Source of the DNA: Progne subis subis
Taxonomy: Eukaryota; Chordata; Aves; Passeriformes; Hirundinidae
Direction: 5' to 3'
Length of the DNA: 64,000 nt
Assembly: GCA_022316685.1 (NCBI GenBank)
Contig: JAKJHU010000036.1
Location: 5,157,036-5,221,035, forward strand
Positions 12,200 through 22,877 of this stretch are shown here, in pieces. Under the pieces are notes generated by a model that saw only the letters and a list, made by a program, of their open reading frames with translations, did no database searches and was not told where the DNA came from. How positions within the stretch are numbered: position 1 is the first letter of the stretch; each line of letters opens with the position of its first letter. Position numbers and translations under genes: made by a program.

Positions 12200-14520
12200 T
12201 GTTTCAGAGATTTAAGTTTCAAAATTCTCCACACCCTGTAAAGAAAGGAGAAAATGCCAGAAAATTTAATCTGTACAGACATACATGTTTATGCCGCACT
12301 GGGCAATAATAGAAGTTTTCACTGGGATATCTTACTCAATATATTTAATGTTTTATTTCTGACTGGATACAATAGGATTTTACAGAAATAAAGGACTAAA
12401 TAGCAACCTTAAACAAAACTACAGATCCTTCCTTAACTATGTTAGGCAGAGAGCTTAAAGAGACTTGAAGGTTTACCAATCTTGCAAAATTTGTGTGAAT
12501 CTCTTCCAATAGTGCTTAAGGGATAATTGTTCTGGTTTCTGTGGCCCACATCTCACAATCCCTTATCCAAAGACTTCATATGCTGACCTTGCACACTTAA
12601 GGAATAATCAGTGGCAAGCTTAAATTATGCACCACTCAGTATAAATTCCCCAGGTTCCCTTTGGTGAAATTCTTCTGTAGCTGGCAACATTAATGAAACA
12701 GAGAATGTATCTGCTGGCATACATGATTTTAACACCTAATTTCTCAGGATTTGTCCCTAAACATGTCAATGGCCATGCTACTTGTCTGAAAGGCAGAAAG
12801 ATAACAACACTTCACCCACATGACTGTAGGGCAAATGAAAACGTAGCAGGTTTCTCCTGCCAAATCAGAGTTAATCCCAGATTAAAAAAAAAAAAAAAAA
12901 AAAATTAAAAAAAAATAATTTTTTTTTTATTTTTCTTCTTGAGTTCTATTGATGAGGAATGCAAAAGCTTTACAGCTTGGGAGAGAGAGTTTAGCTGTGA
13001 AATGCGTGGTAAATTAAAAGTTTAAAGACCACAGTTTCCTAAATACAGGAACCAGGCTCAATGGCATGTTTTCTGTGATAAAAGTATCCTTGGGATTAAG
13101 AAAGAACAATAGTCTCCTGAGGTCATGAGTGTTAAGTCACAAATGCCTGGAAACAAAGAAGTAGATGATAGAAGGAGGGAAACAATTAAAACTACTGTGG
13201 AGGTATAAAATATGTGCTTCTGTTTTATGGTAAAAACAATGACAGAACAAACTAGTTAGCATTTACATGAAATTCTCAGTAAGAGGAAGTAAAAGAAAGT
13301 ATTATTTCTGCCTAAAAATCACTTTGATTTTGCAGATGGTTACCTTCTTATTCCCTGCCTTTCACGTATGTGGGAATAGAGTAAATGGAAACTAAATTAA
13401 AAGCAATATAATGAAAAAATAAAAAACCCCTTGCTTCACATATTACTCTAATTCACAGTTTATTGTTTCATAGCCAGCAAATTTTTATGATTTTTAATGT
13501 GAAAAGTAGTAAAAAGAGATTTAGTAGTAAAAAGTAAATTTAATTTATTTCTATGCCACAGCTGTTGTGAGAAGTTAGAAACTACACAGGACAGAGCCAC
13601 TCATAGTCTGATTTGAAAATCACCAAAAAAGGTGTGATTTAGTTACTTGTATGATCTCTACTGCTTTTCAGAGCAGCCAATTCCTCCTGATGTAGTTGAT
13701 GTGAAACCCAGCTGTCTCTAGTGGTAAGACAATGTGGAAAATAGATCACTGCTAACTCAGACATGCACATTGTGAACCAGTAAGTGTATTGGCTGCTTAG
13801 CAAGGGAAAATTTGGTAAATCTCAGAAAATCTTGTTCAAACTATTCCTAAGCTTCAACTCAGTAGAAAAACGGTAATAGTGTCTCTCTATCTGTTCAGGT
13901 ATGTCAACAAACTTGGATTTTGCTAATGTTCTCTAATAGGTCATCTCTGGTGACTTTGATTCTAAAAACCCTTGGCTCAAGCATCAAAAATGACTGGTAA
14001 GAATAAGCCTGCTATTTTATTGTTGGAAGACAAATAGCATAATTTTCAATGTCTAGGAAGAAAATAAATGCCTCCATAATAATAAGTATCTAAATATTCA
14101 CAGTGATATGGTATAACTACTGAGACAAGTGTGGAATGGCTCTTCCCATAGCAAACAATAGAAGCATTAAATATGGAGGTATCTTTGTGGTGAGCAAATG
14201 GCTCTCAAAAACTAAACTATATCTGTGGCTAATTTATTTGCTTTAAAAGATTGGACACACTGTTGTTCCCATGCTTAATGGAATGTGTTTCACAACAGGA
14301 CTCTACTGGCAACAACTTTTATGTAACATTAATGTTCTGCAAAAGTAGCATATTTGAACATAAATGCATTGCTAATAAACAGAAATGTAGTAAAAGTTTT
14401 GTATGCACACAGAAAGAACAAAGTTATGCATAAAGAAGAACATAAATCTACCATGAGTGTTTTCAAATTTAATCAGGTCAACAGTCTTAGTGTGTTTGAG
14501 TTTGGGTGCATCAAAATGAA
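12200..14520. other. AT-rich interval without gene
   Basis: No gene was found. A poly(A)/poly(T) low-complexity patch lies at about 12,882-12,932. The rest appears unique. Confidence 0.4.
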
Positions 14521-14765
14521 AGAGTGAGTTTAGCGGCTAGAATACAGAATTGAGAATCAATATTCCAAGGTTTTATTCTCTGGTACTACCTTGTTATGTG
14601 ACTTTGGGCAAATCATTTGAGTGCTTTCTGCCTAAGGTTGTTCATCTTTCAAATGAGATATTTGCATGATTTATGAGGATGTTGTAAGGCTCAACTCCCA
14701 GAATATTTGCAGGGAAAGGTACAGTCTGAGAGGTACTAGAAATGCTAGATGTAATGACAGTAATA
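14521..14765 (+). mobile_element. Ancient MIR-type SINE (decayed)
   Basis: Read on the plus strand, the segment follows the layout of MIR / CORE-type SINEs of amniotes: a tRNA-derived head, then 'TGTGACTTTGGGCAAATCA', a degraded 'cctaaggttgttcatctttcaaatgaga' core (positions 14,631-14,658), 'GATGTTGTAAGGCT', and an 'AGAAATGCTAGATGTAATG' tail. It is heavily diverged, as expected for an insertion that predates birds. The assignment rests on pattern recognition only. Confidence 0.58.
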
Positions 14766-15590
14766 CATTGCCATGACCAGCTGCAAACATTTCTTTCTTA
14801 ATGATGGAGCCAAATTGTGACTGTTGAGTATGTCTTCATTCTTCCAAAATTGAAAAACCATCTCATGGGTTTTTATCAGTACAAAACTGGCTTACTATGT
14901 TGAAGTATAACGCAGGAATTCTTTGTAAACTCTAGTGCCCTGTAGGACTGCACATGCTACCTTTTTGCTGTATTGTTTACAGAACTCCTGCAGGATGAAG
15001 GAGCACCCAGCAGGAATACCAATGAATGGAAAATAAATTAAAAATAAAACACACAAATCCAAGTCTGTGTTGCAAGTCATTATAGCGAAAATCAATCTGC
15101 TTTAAATAACAAAAAGAGAAAAACAAGTGACTTAATTGTTCCAATTTACGGTGAAGCTATAATTTGAGTAAATGAGAGAAGATGGAATATTTTGTTAAGA
15201 GGAAATGGCTATGCCCCCATTAAAAGCAATCTGACTTTTCTGATTGATACCTTAAAGAGAAGCTGGATGGAGAAACTCAGGTGAGTCACTAGGTCACTGT
15301 GTACTTGACAAGGATACAGATATGTCCTGTCAAGAGCATCTTTATAGGCAAAGGGTTTATCCATTGTTAGGACCTGGTGAGGTATTTGAGAAAGGAAAGT
15401 ATGTGCTGCTTTAACAGATGTCCAGTGAATTAGATTTTTTTTCTGTGAAAAAGCATCTACAAATAGTTATTTGAAAAGCCACCAGGTATTCTACCAGCTG
15501 TCATGATCCAAGTTTGTGTCCAGGCTAGGATCTCTGAGGTGTGAGACAGTAGTCTTAGATAAATAAATAGGTAAAATGAGTGAGGAAGGA
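14766..15590. other. Interval with no recognised feature
   Basis: This is AT-rich DNA between the SINE and the antisense CR1. No gene or repeat was recognised. Confidence 0.4.
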
Positions 15591-15593
15591 ATT

Positions 15594-17394
15594 ATCACAG
15601 AATTACAAATTGGTTTGGGTTGGAAGTACCTCCAGAAGTCATCTGGTCCAACCACCCAGACTGATCTAGTGGAGCCAGGGTTAGTTATCTAGAACCATGT
15701 CCAGATGTCTTTTTAATAACTCCAAGGATGGATACTCCACAGCCTCCTTGGGCAGCCTGTGCTATTTCTCAGTTACCCTCACAGTAAAAAAGTATTTCTT
15801 TTTTTATGATGTTCAGACATCAGCTCCTGTATTCCAGTTTGTACCTATTGCCTCTGGTCCTATCACTGGGCACCACTGAAAAGAGCCTGGCTCCATCCCC
15901 TTTGCTCCTGCTCTTTAGTCATTCATATACATTGATAAGATCCCTCTGAACTTTCTCTCCCTAGGCTGAACAGTGCCAGCTCTCTCAGTCTTTTGTCATA
16001 GGTGAGAGGCTCCAGTACCTTAGTCATCCTTGTGGCCTGTTGTTTGGTCTCACACTGAAGAGCCTGGAACTGGTTGCAGCACTCCGAGAGAAGCCTCACC
16101 AGTAAACAGAGGGTAAGAATCACCTCCCTGCACCTGCTGCCAATATTTTGCCTAATGCCGACCAGGATAACCTTCTTTGCTGCAAGGGTACAGTGCTGGC
16201 TCACATTCAAATTGGTGTCTGCCAGGATCCCTGGATCTTTTTCTGGAAGGCTGAACTCCAACTGGGTGGCAGGAAATGGCTCAACCCTGGGGGCAGGATT
16301 TTGTGCCTTTTCTTGTTGAAATTTATGAGGTTCCTGTCAGCCCATTTCTCCAACCTGTTGAGATTCCTCTGGATGGCAGCAGAACCCTCTGGCATATCAT
16401 CTAGTCCTCCCATTTTTTGTCATCTTTAGAACTACTGAGGCTACACTCTGTTCCCTGTATCTCATACAGATAATTAAGATTTTGAAAAAAAAAAAAAAAA
16501 AAAAAAAAGCCAGTATTGACCCCAGAGGTACACTGCTATTAACTGGATGCCAATGACACTTTCTGTCACTGATTACAACACTCTTAATTTGGCCATTCAA
16601 GCAGTTAATAACTCACCTCTCCGTCTGCTTATCCAGTCCATACAGTAACATCTTGTATATAAGAATCTTATGGGAGATTGTATCAAAGGCTTTCCTGAAG
16701 CCCGGGTAGGCAATAGTCGCTACTCTCCCCTTGTCTACCAGGCCAGTCATTTCACTGTAGAAGTTCAACAAGTTGATTGATGACTCCCAAGGTATCAGAT
16801 AAAGGATGATTCCCTTAGTGTACTCCTGACACTCCTGCTGATTTTCTTGTCTTTAATGGACCTGGAGATGGTTTTCAGGATTAGCTGTTCCATCACCTTC
16901 ACAAGGATTGAGGTGAAACTGACTTGTGGCTGCATGTGCCTCCTCGTCCTTCTTAAAGTTGGGAGTGGCATTTGCTTTCCTCCAGGCAGTAATCCCTGTT
17001 GCCATAATTGATGAAAAGCTATAAAGAATGGCCTTGCCAGTTCCCTCAGTACTTGTGGGTACATGCCATCAAGACCTGTGTGCCTAGGTATATTCATTTT
17101 ACTTAAGTATTCACTGACATCTTTCTCACTCCAGCCTTTCCCTGTGGTCTCTTTTTTTTTCATCCAGACAGGCATTCTGACATTTTTGCCTGACTATTTT
17201 TTAGAATAGAATACTTGAGCTTGGATGAGGTGATCCTTGCATAGTAACCTAAATAGCTTTCTTGAGTTGCCCTTCCCTGCAGGGGCTTGTCCCACAGAAC
17301 TTTGCCAAGCAGATCTCTGAAGAAGTCAAAATCTGCCCTCCTGGAGTTCATGGTTTGATCTTGCTTTGTGGGAGTTGGCCAAGCTGAAGCAACC
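15594..17394 (-). mobile_element. CR1 LINE, antisense, 3' part
   Basis: The left edge is the reverse complement of a CR1 3' end (CACAGAATTACAAATTGG, then GGTTTGGGTTGGAAG). Going right, the element runs back through the untranslated region into the reverse transcriptase. An A run of about 26 near 16,485-16,508 expanded inside it. The same CR1 resumes at about 17,786 after an LTR-like insertion, so the original copy was at least 2.3 kb. Many stops and frameshifts make it inactive. Confidence 0.92.
16795..17175 (-). pseudogene. CR1 reverse transcriptase fragment (N-terminal side)
   Basis: The 126-residue frame contains 'HTGLDGMYPQVLRELA', a hallmark just upstream of the CR1 reverse transcriptase fingers, followed by a stretch matching the 'ISxIxVKVMEQLIL' region. 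The family is the ORF2 protein of CR1, an endonuclease plus reverse transcriptase used for target-primed retrotransposition. Here only a fragment is open; the catalytic palm lies in broken sequence further left. It is not functional. Confidence 0.85.
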
Positions 17395-17395
17395 A

Positions 17396-17785
17396 TAAAA
17401 CTAAGGCCATGGGAAACCCCTTTCTAGTTGTGGCAAAGAGTAAAGGTTCCTGGGAGTTTGTATGTAAATGAAGCTATTCTAAATAAGGTCATGTTTTTAT
17501 GATTGGTCAGTTATATTTCACAAATATGGCTATGTTCCTAGTTCATGTTTCTGATTAGACCCTTACCCTCAGACCTACCCTATATATTGCTATGTTTTCC
17601 CCTTTCTCAGGTTTTTCAGAGTTGATCCTGTAACCATGTGCAGCTTCTCCCCATTTGTTATTTTGACCATTAAAATTCTTCTGCGTCGGACAGCCTGACT
17701 AATCTGTCCCTCTATTTTGCCACCCACATTCCCAGCTGGACCAGTATCAAAGTCACATGTGTGCTGGCACGGCATTGCTTTTCAC
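17396..17785 (+). mobile_element. LTR-like insertion inside CR1
   Basis: CR1 homology stops after 'AAGCTGAAGCAACC' and resumes at about 17,786 with 'CCTCCTCAATGCCTCGAGG'. The roughly 390 bp between them are not CR1. They hold an inverted CCAAT box (GATTGG, about 17,501), a TATA-like 'CCTATATATTGC' near 17,578 and ATTAAA near 17,670, followed by a GC-richer U5-like end. This is the layout of a small solo LTR on the plus strand. No clear TG...CA ends or target duplication were identified. Confidence 0.5.
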
Positions 17786-18363
17786 CTCCTCAATGCCTCG
17801 AGGAACCTTATCATGGTCATTGCAGCCATTGCTTTTGATCTTCCCACCCCAACAAGTTCCTCCTGGTTGGTGGTATGAGAACCAATAGACCACCTGTCCT
17901 CATTGACTCAGCTTGGAGGAGGAAGTTACCATTGCTGCATTTCAGAAACACGCTAGACTCTTTATGTCCAGCTGTGTGATCCCTCCAGCTGATAACAGGG
18001 TAGTAAAAGCTCTCCCTTGAGAACCAGGTATTGTCATTCCTAAAGAGACTGAATTTCTCCATTGCATGGAGGGTGCCATCTCACTGTGTTCCCCCAATCT
18101 CAATAAGATAACATCCCTGCATCTGTGCAAAGGTCTTTAACTCATCACGTGTTCCCCATAATTGCATATGCTATTGTACAAGCACACTGGCATGCTGAGT
18201 TCTTGGACAGGGAACTACTTCTGGGATAGTCATAAGGATAGCTTTGATAGTCCATCCTGGGCCCTGGTGGGCACAAAACCTCCCTAGATTGTTGGTTTCA
18301 TTGACAGTTTCACATATCTTTCCCCTGCATCAGGAGGTCAACTGTAACAATTACTCACCATTA
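17786..18363 (-). mobile_element. CR1 LINE, antisense, continuation
   Basis: This is the same CR1 as at 15,594-17,394, resuming beyond the insertion. Typical antisense CR1 blocks are present, such as 'ATCATGGTCATTGCAGCCA', 'CCAGCTGTGTGATCCCTCC' and 'GATAACAGGGTAGTAAAAG', corresponding to the endonuclease/RT linker region. The element ends abruptly at 18,363 against the inverted LTR composite. No CR1 was found on the far side of that composite. Confidence 0.85.
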
Positions 18364-18575
18364 TGTGTCTGGTTCTGTTCCTGCACCGGGCGAGAGCTGA
18401 CCTCCAGCTAGCTCTGGTCAACACAGCCACAGATTGTTTCCAGTTTGGATGAGCACGCAGTCTATTTACCTGCTGGGTCGGCTTCTCGGCAGCTGGACTC
18501 AATAATGTCGTAACAGTAACAGCAGCAGGAGAGAAAAGGCTGGCTCTCAGCTTAGCAGATTAAAAGATGTTTATT
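18364..18575 (-). repeat. Inverted repeat arm 1 (R-U5, reversed)
   Basis: This arm pairs with 18,978-19,187. Matching landmarks in reverse complement include the terminal TGTGTCTGG, the 'GACCTCCAGCTAGC' block, 'AGCAGCAGGAGAGAAAAGG' and 'AAAAGATGTTTATT'. The arms have diverged by scattered substitutions. Confidence 0.88.
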
Positions 18576-18977
18576 AGCTCAATTAGCTCCCCAATTCTGT
18601 ATCCCTTTTGTGTTGTCTGTATAATAAGGTGTTTTGCGTCAGTCTTCCCACTCCTCACCTGACTTGTAACATCCCCTCTGCCCCACCCCACTCTCTCTGG
18701 GGCAGCCTGTCTATCACTCTGGGATCCCTCCCAGATTGCGAAATCTCAGGGAGAGGGCTTCAGGTGATAGGTCCCCTGGGGGGAATTCCTTTGGCTCTGG
18801 ATTTTAGTGGTCCAGGGCTTGGGGGTGGGCACACCTTGTTACCCCCTGAATCCCCTGATTTGTTGTCTTGTTGTAACCCCCCTGAACCCCTCCCCCACTT
18901 ATAAGGTAGTGGAGAGACTCTCTCAGCTCCTCACTGGACTGAGGCTGGACCAGCTGTGGACTTCTGCATCTGGCCTG

Positions 18978-19187
18978 AATAAACATCTTTTAACCTGCAA
19001 AGCTTAGAGCCAGCCTTTTCTTCTGCTGCCGTTTCTGTCACGACACTACCTGGTCCAGCTGCCGCCGAGCCGACCAGCAGGTAAAAATAACCTGCGTGTC
19101 TATCCAAACTGGGGACATCTGTGGCTGTGTTGACCCAAGCTAGCCGGAGGTCAGCTCCCGCCCGGTGTGGGAACAGAACCAGACACA
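18978..19187 (+). repeat. Inverted repeat arm 2 (R-U5, forward)
   Basis: This is the forward R-U5 end of the LTR, from AATAAA to CCAGACACA. It carries the small palindrome GCAGGT...ACCTGC at 19,077-19,095, also present at 8,755-8,773 in the related solo LTR. Confidence 0.88.
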
Positions 19188-20990
19188 GACTAAATATTTT
19201 TAACCTTTTAAATAAACAAAAGCTATTGTTAGATGAAAAATGTGGATTTTTATGCTAGCTATTTATCTTAGCCCAGTAAATCTTTTATTTCATAAGATAA
19301 GACTTTCCTTTTTTGTAATTTTATTGCATGTGCCTTTATAATCTCAAGGCTTCTTTTGCTCTTACACAATGTAATGAAATACAATGGAGGCCAATAAATA
19401 TGACTTATAATTTCCACTGGTTAAGATCAAGAATGTGGTCAATTATCTCAATTTCTAGGCAGTAGTTTATTAAGCCTTGGAAATACAACCACATTCAGTC
19501 ATGTGATCATATCCATATTTGCAAAATATATACAGCAAAATCTTCCCTGACGAAACCCTACATTTGTAGGGTTATTTAATTTAACACTTTAAAAATCATT
19601 GTTGAATCATTATTAACAGATTTTTTAAAATATGCATAGTCCTTCTGGCATGTGGAAAATTCATATAACCTTGCTTATTATACCTTCACCATCACAGAGA
19701 GGCATTTGAATTTTGCTTTAATAAAACTGAGCTGTTTCCTTGCCACTTAAAACTTGCTACAGATGAATGTGCTTTCATTAAAAGTCTGCGTGATCAAATC
19801 TGCTTAAGTCTGTTTCTCTGCTTCTCATTTTGCGTGAAAACTGATGACAGATGAGTACCTAACAGTGAAAAGCAGTCATAGTACACATTTTAATCAAGTT
19901 TGCCATTCCGAGTGAAAAGTTCTTGTTACGACGTTAGTGAAGATCCTCATGTTTGCTTACACATGTGGCATAAATTTGCTACACTGGCTGTGTAGCCCAG
20001 AGGTGCTATAGCATAAATAAACTTAGCCTATGGCTTGCAGAGTGTATTTTTTTTTTTTTTTTTGTTAAGGGAAGAACAAAAAATGTTGAGCTCTTGAATG
20101 AAAAAGCTTTCCTGGGAACATTTCTTCTATCTAAAGCTGTCACTGATAGCCACCTAAAAAAAAAGATGTAAGTCCTAAAACATTTCCCAGCCCTGTTGTC
20201 CTTGGGGTTAACGAGAAGAACTTAAAAGCAAGTTGCTAAGTGATAGCCATATGGAAAGGTTTCTGCATTTCAGAAATCACATGGCAACAAAGTGCACCTT
20301 GGCACCAGCAGTTCCAGGTGATTAAGTTGGACATATCCTACATCAATAGGTACAAATCTATTGAAGAATGACAAGTAGAGTGTGTATAGACAAAATTACA
20401 ACATCCTTGTAGTTTCAGACTTTATGAAAAGAGTATTTATGTAGGAAAGGTACTTTTGAAATGATGCCAGCATACTGCTTCCCCCCACAGGTATGTATGT
20501 TCCATTGAGGTGGCAGGTGCTACATGGCTGATTTTGATAGAGGTAGATCGGTATAGAGATCATCTAGAGATAGATGGCAGAGTTCTACAGTGACAATTAC
20601 ATTCACCAGGCAGCAGATTCAGGCACTGAACACTTGTCTGTCCATCCTGCTTAATTGTCAGCCTGCTCCCAGCTGTCATTCAGATCATTACAATTAGCTT
20701 TCTGACAGACAGACAAGAAATAGAGATGTTTCTGTATTTGGTCTTTAAAAAAAACATAAAAAGAGATAAAAGGGGAAAAAATAAAAAGGAAAAGCTAGCA
20801 CTAGCCTGAGCTAGTTTCATTGTTCCTTCCTTCGACAGTGCTGCTCTACTACCCCTGTAACACCAGCTGGAGCACCCAGCATATACATTTTATTATGCTA
20901 TAAAAACAGCTCTGGTCACCTGCAACACACTTTTCATGCTGTTGCAAGCAATTTGAACGAAAAAGCATAGGAACAAAAATTACCATAAGC
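19188..20990. other. AT-rich interval without gene
   Basis: No coding or repeat signature was recognised except a T run of about 18 near 20,047-20,064. Confidence 0.4.
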
Positions 20991-20992
20991 AG

Positions 20993-21470
20993 AGTGCCCA
21001 AGTGACCAAGAAGGCCAGTGGCATCCTGGCCTGTATCAGCAATAGTGTGGCCAGCAGGACTAGGGCAGTGATTGTACCCCTGTACTGGCACTGGTGAGAT
21101 TACACCTCCTGTGTCCAGTTCTGGGCCCCTGACTGCCAGAAAGATGTTGAGATGCTGGAACAAGTCCAGAGCAGAGTAACAAAGCTGGGAAAGCGTTCAG
21201 AGCACAAGCCTTGTGGGGTGTGGCTGAGAGAACTGGGATTTAGCCTGCAGAAAAGGAGGGTCAGGAGGGGTCCTTATTGCTCTCTACAACTGCCAAAAGG
21301 GAGGTTGTAAGAAGTTGGGGCTCTCTTCTCCCAATTAACAAGTAATAGGAGAAGAAATTGCCTCAAGTTGCATCAGGGGAGGTTTAGATTTGATTTTAGA
21401 AAAGATGTCTCCACAGATTTCTCTTGTGAAGCAGTGGAAGAGGCTGCCCAGGGAAGTACCTTAGTCATCA
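20993..21470 (+). mobile_element. CR1 LINE fragment (RT C-terminal region and 3' UTR)
   Basis: The sequence parallels the CR1 at 41.8-42.3 kb: 'GTGACCAAGAAGGCCAGTGG', 'CCCTGTACTGGCACTGGTGAG', 'GTCCAGTTCTGGGCCCCTGA', 'GGAAGAGGCTGCCCAGGGAAG'. The reading frame is broken by several indels, and both ends are truncated, including loss of the terminal octamers. Confidence 0.92.
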
Positions 21471-21926
21471 TCTAGTATCTAGTGTAAGCCATTTGGTCTA
21501 TGGCCCAGAAACTTGTATTCAGCAGGCTGGAAATTACTGTGATAACTTTATGAGACCATTCATACTGCTTCTACAAAACTTAGAGGAAAGCCATGGTGTA
21601 TTTCTGCCAAAGGTGAAATTAAGATTAACTGTAATTTAATTTTTTCTTCAGAAATTTTCTGGACTTTTCTCAGACATTAAATAAAGGAGGTTTCATTTTC
21701 CCTTCCAGAAAAGGAGCAAATTTCTTCTGGATTTCTCCCTTCCTTTAAGGCATTTTTCCCCCCACCCACTGGCACTAGGACATATAAAAGTAAATCCATC
21801 ACAGAGTTTTTCTGAAACTGTTTATTCTCCCTATTCTCACTCTCTGTAAAACTCTGCTTAAAGCCCTGGGTAGATAAATCAAAAGTACTGGCACTGCTTG
21901 AACCCCACTCCATCTTCTTAAAATCA

Positions 21927-22427
21927 TGTTGTGGGTTAACTTTGGAAGGAAACTAAGCCCTACATGGCTACTCGCTCATTCCCACACAGTCTGGTGGGGG
22001 AGGGAATCAGAAGAGTAAAAGAGAGAAAACTCATGAATCAAGATGAAGAAAATTTCAGAAGGAAAGCAAAAACTGTGCACCTTATCACAACAAAAAAAAA
22101 AAGGAATTACATTGAAACTTCTCATTGGCAGGCAGGAGTTCAGCCATTTTCCACGAAAGCAGGATTTTATTACAAATGCAGTTACTTGCCATCACTCTGA
22201 ATATGCTCCTCTTCCTTTTCTTCCTCCAGCTTTATAAGCTGAGCATAACCCCTCACTGGTGGGGTGTAGAAGAGAAGCAGAAAAGGCCTTGATGCTTTGA
22301 GAGCACTGGCCAGCAATAGATAAAACATCCCCATGTTATCAACACGGTTTCCAGCACACATCCAGAACGCAGCACCTTACAATCTGATATAAAGAAAATT
22401 ATCTACATCCCAGCCAAAACAAGCACA
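21927..22427 (+). mobile_element. Solo LTR (about 500 bp)
   Basis: The block begins TGTTGTGGGTTAAC, followed by 'GGAAACTAAGCCCTACATGG', and ends 'CCCAGCCAAAACAAGCACA', a start and end typical of a common avian LTR family. A TATA-like TTTATAAGC lies at about 22,231. Flanks are AATCA and GATCA, a 5-bp duplication with one mismatch. Two small open frames inside (21,964-22,200 and 22,043-22,237) overlap in different frames and are considered spurious. Confidence 0.78.
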
Positions 22428-22539
22428 GATCATGTTTTGGTTGTTTTTGATTTTTTTTCAGAGCTGTATTTTCCATTCCTCATGTGCATTTTGTGGTTCA
22501 AAAAAAAACCATGCACAAACTCAAGATAATTCATATAGC

Positions 22540-22877
22540 TGTATGTGGTATTTCTTTATGAGACCAGATGACTGCTGATGGCAAAAGGAAAAGAGTGTGC
22601 TCTCTTTCACCGGGTGAAAGCTTTATATAACAGCTTTATTCTCGAGTCCTGCCCTGCCTGGCTGGAGCTCTTTCCCGGTGGCTCACCAGTGCCAGAGAGA
22701 GCGAGGCCCCTCCCATGCCGGGGGCTTTTTCCCCAGGGGACAGGGCCCAGAGGCAGGGACAAACCACTACCCAGTCAGGGATAAAGTGGGAGGAGAACAA
22801 AGTTACAGCTGAGCAAGGACAGACCACGTGATTACAAATCCGATGAAACACAATATAAACCAAATTAATGCATTACA
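22540..22877 (-). mobile_element. LTR-like block, antisense
   Basis: On the minus strand a GC-rich U3-like stretch leads to AATAAA (reverse complement near 22,638) and TATATAAAGC, then a U5-like end with the hairpin TTTCACCCGGTGAAAG (22,608-22,623). The block stands out from the AT-rich surroundings. TG...CA ends at 22,540 and 22,877 are plausible, but no clean target duplication was found. The class is unknown. Confidence 0.5.

Larger units (their letters stand above)
18364..19187. mobile_element. Inverted (fold-back) LTR composite
   Basis: The right part (18,577-19,187) is a plus-strand LTR of the same family as 8,172-8,866, with TATAAGG near 18,900, AATAAA at 18,978 and an end AACCAGACACA. 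The left part (18,364-18,575) is the reverse complement of that LTR's last 210 bp, beginning TGTGTCTGGTT and ending at the reversed poly(A) signal TTTATT. The block is therefore bounded by inverted repeats of about 210 bp around 400 bp of U3. The first 55 or so bases of U3 are missing, replaced by the inverted arm. Flanks CATTA and GACTA are not a matching target duplication. Confidence 0.85.

Noticed and set aside
16074..16429. Plus-strand frames of 81 and 93 residues
   Set aside because: They lie antisense to a CR1 whose orientation is minus.
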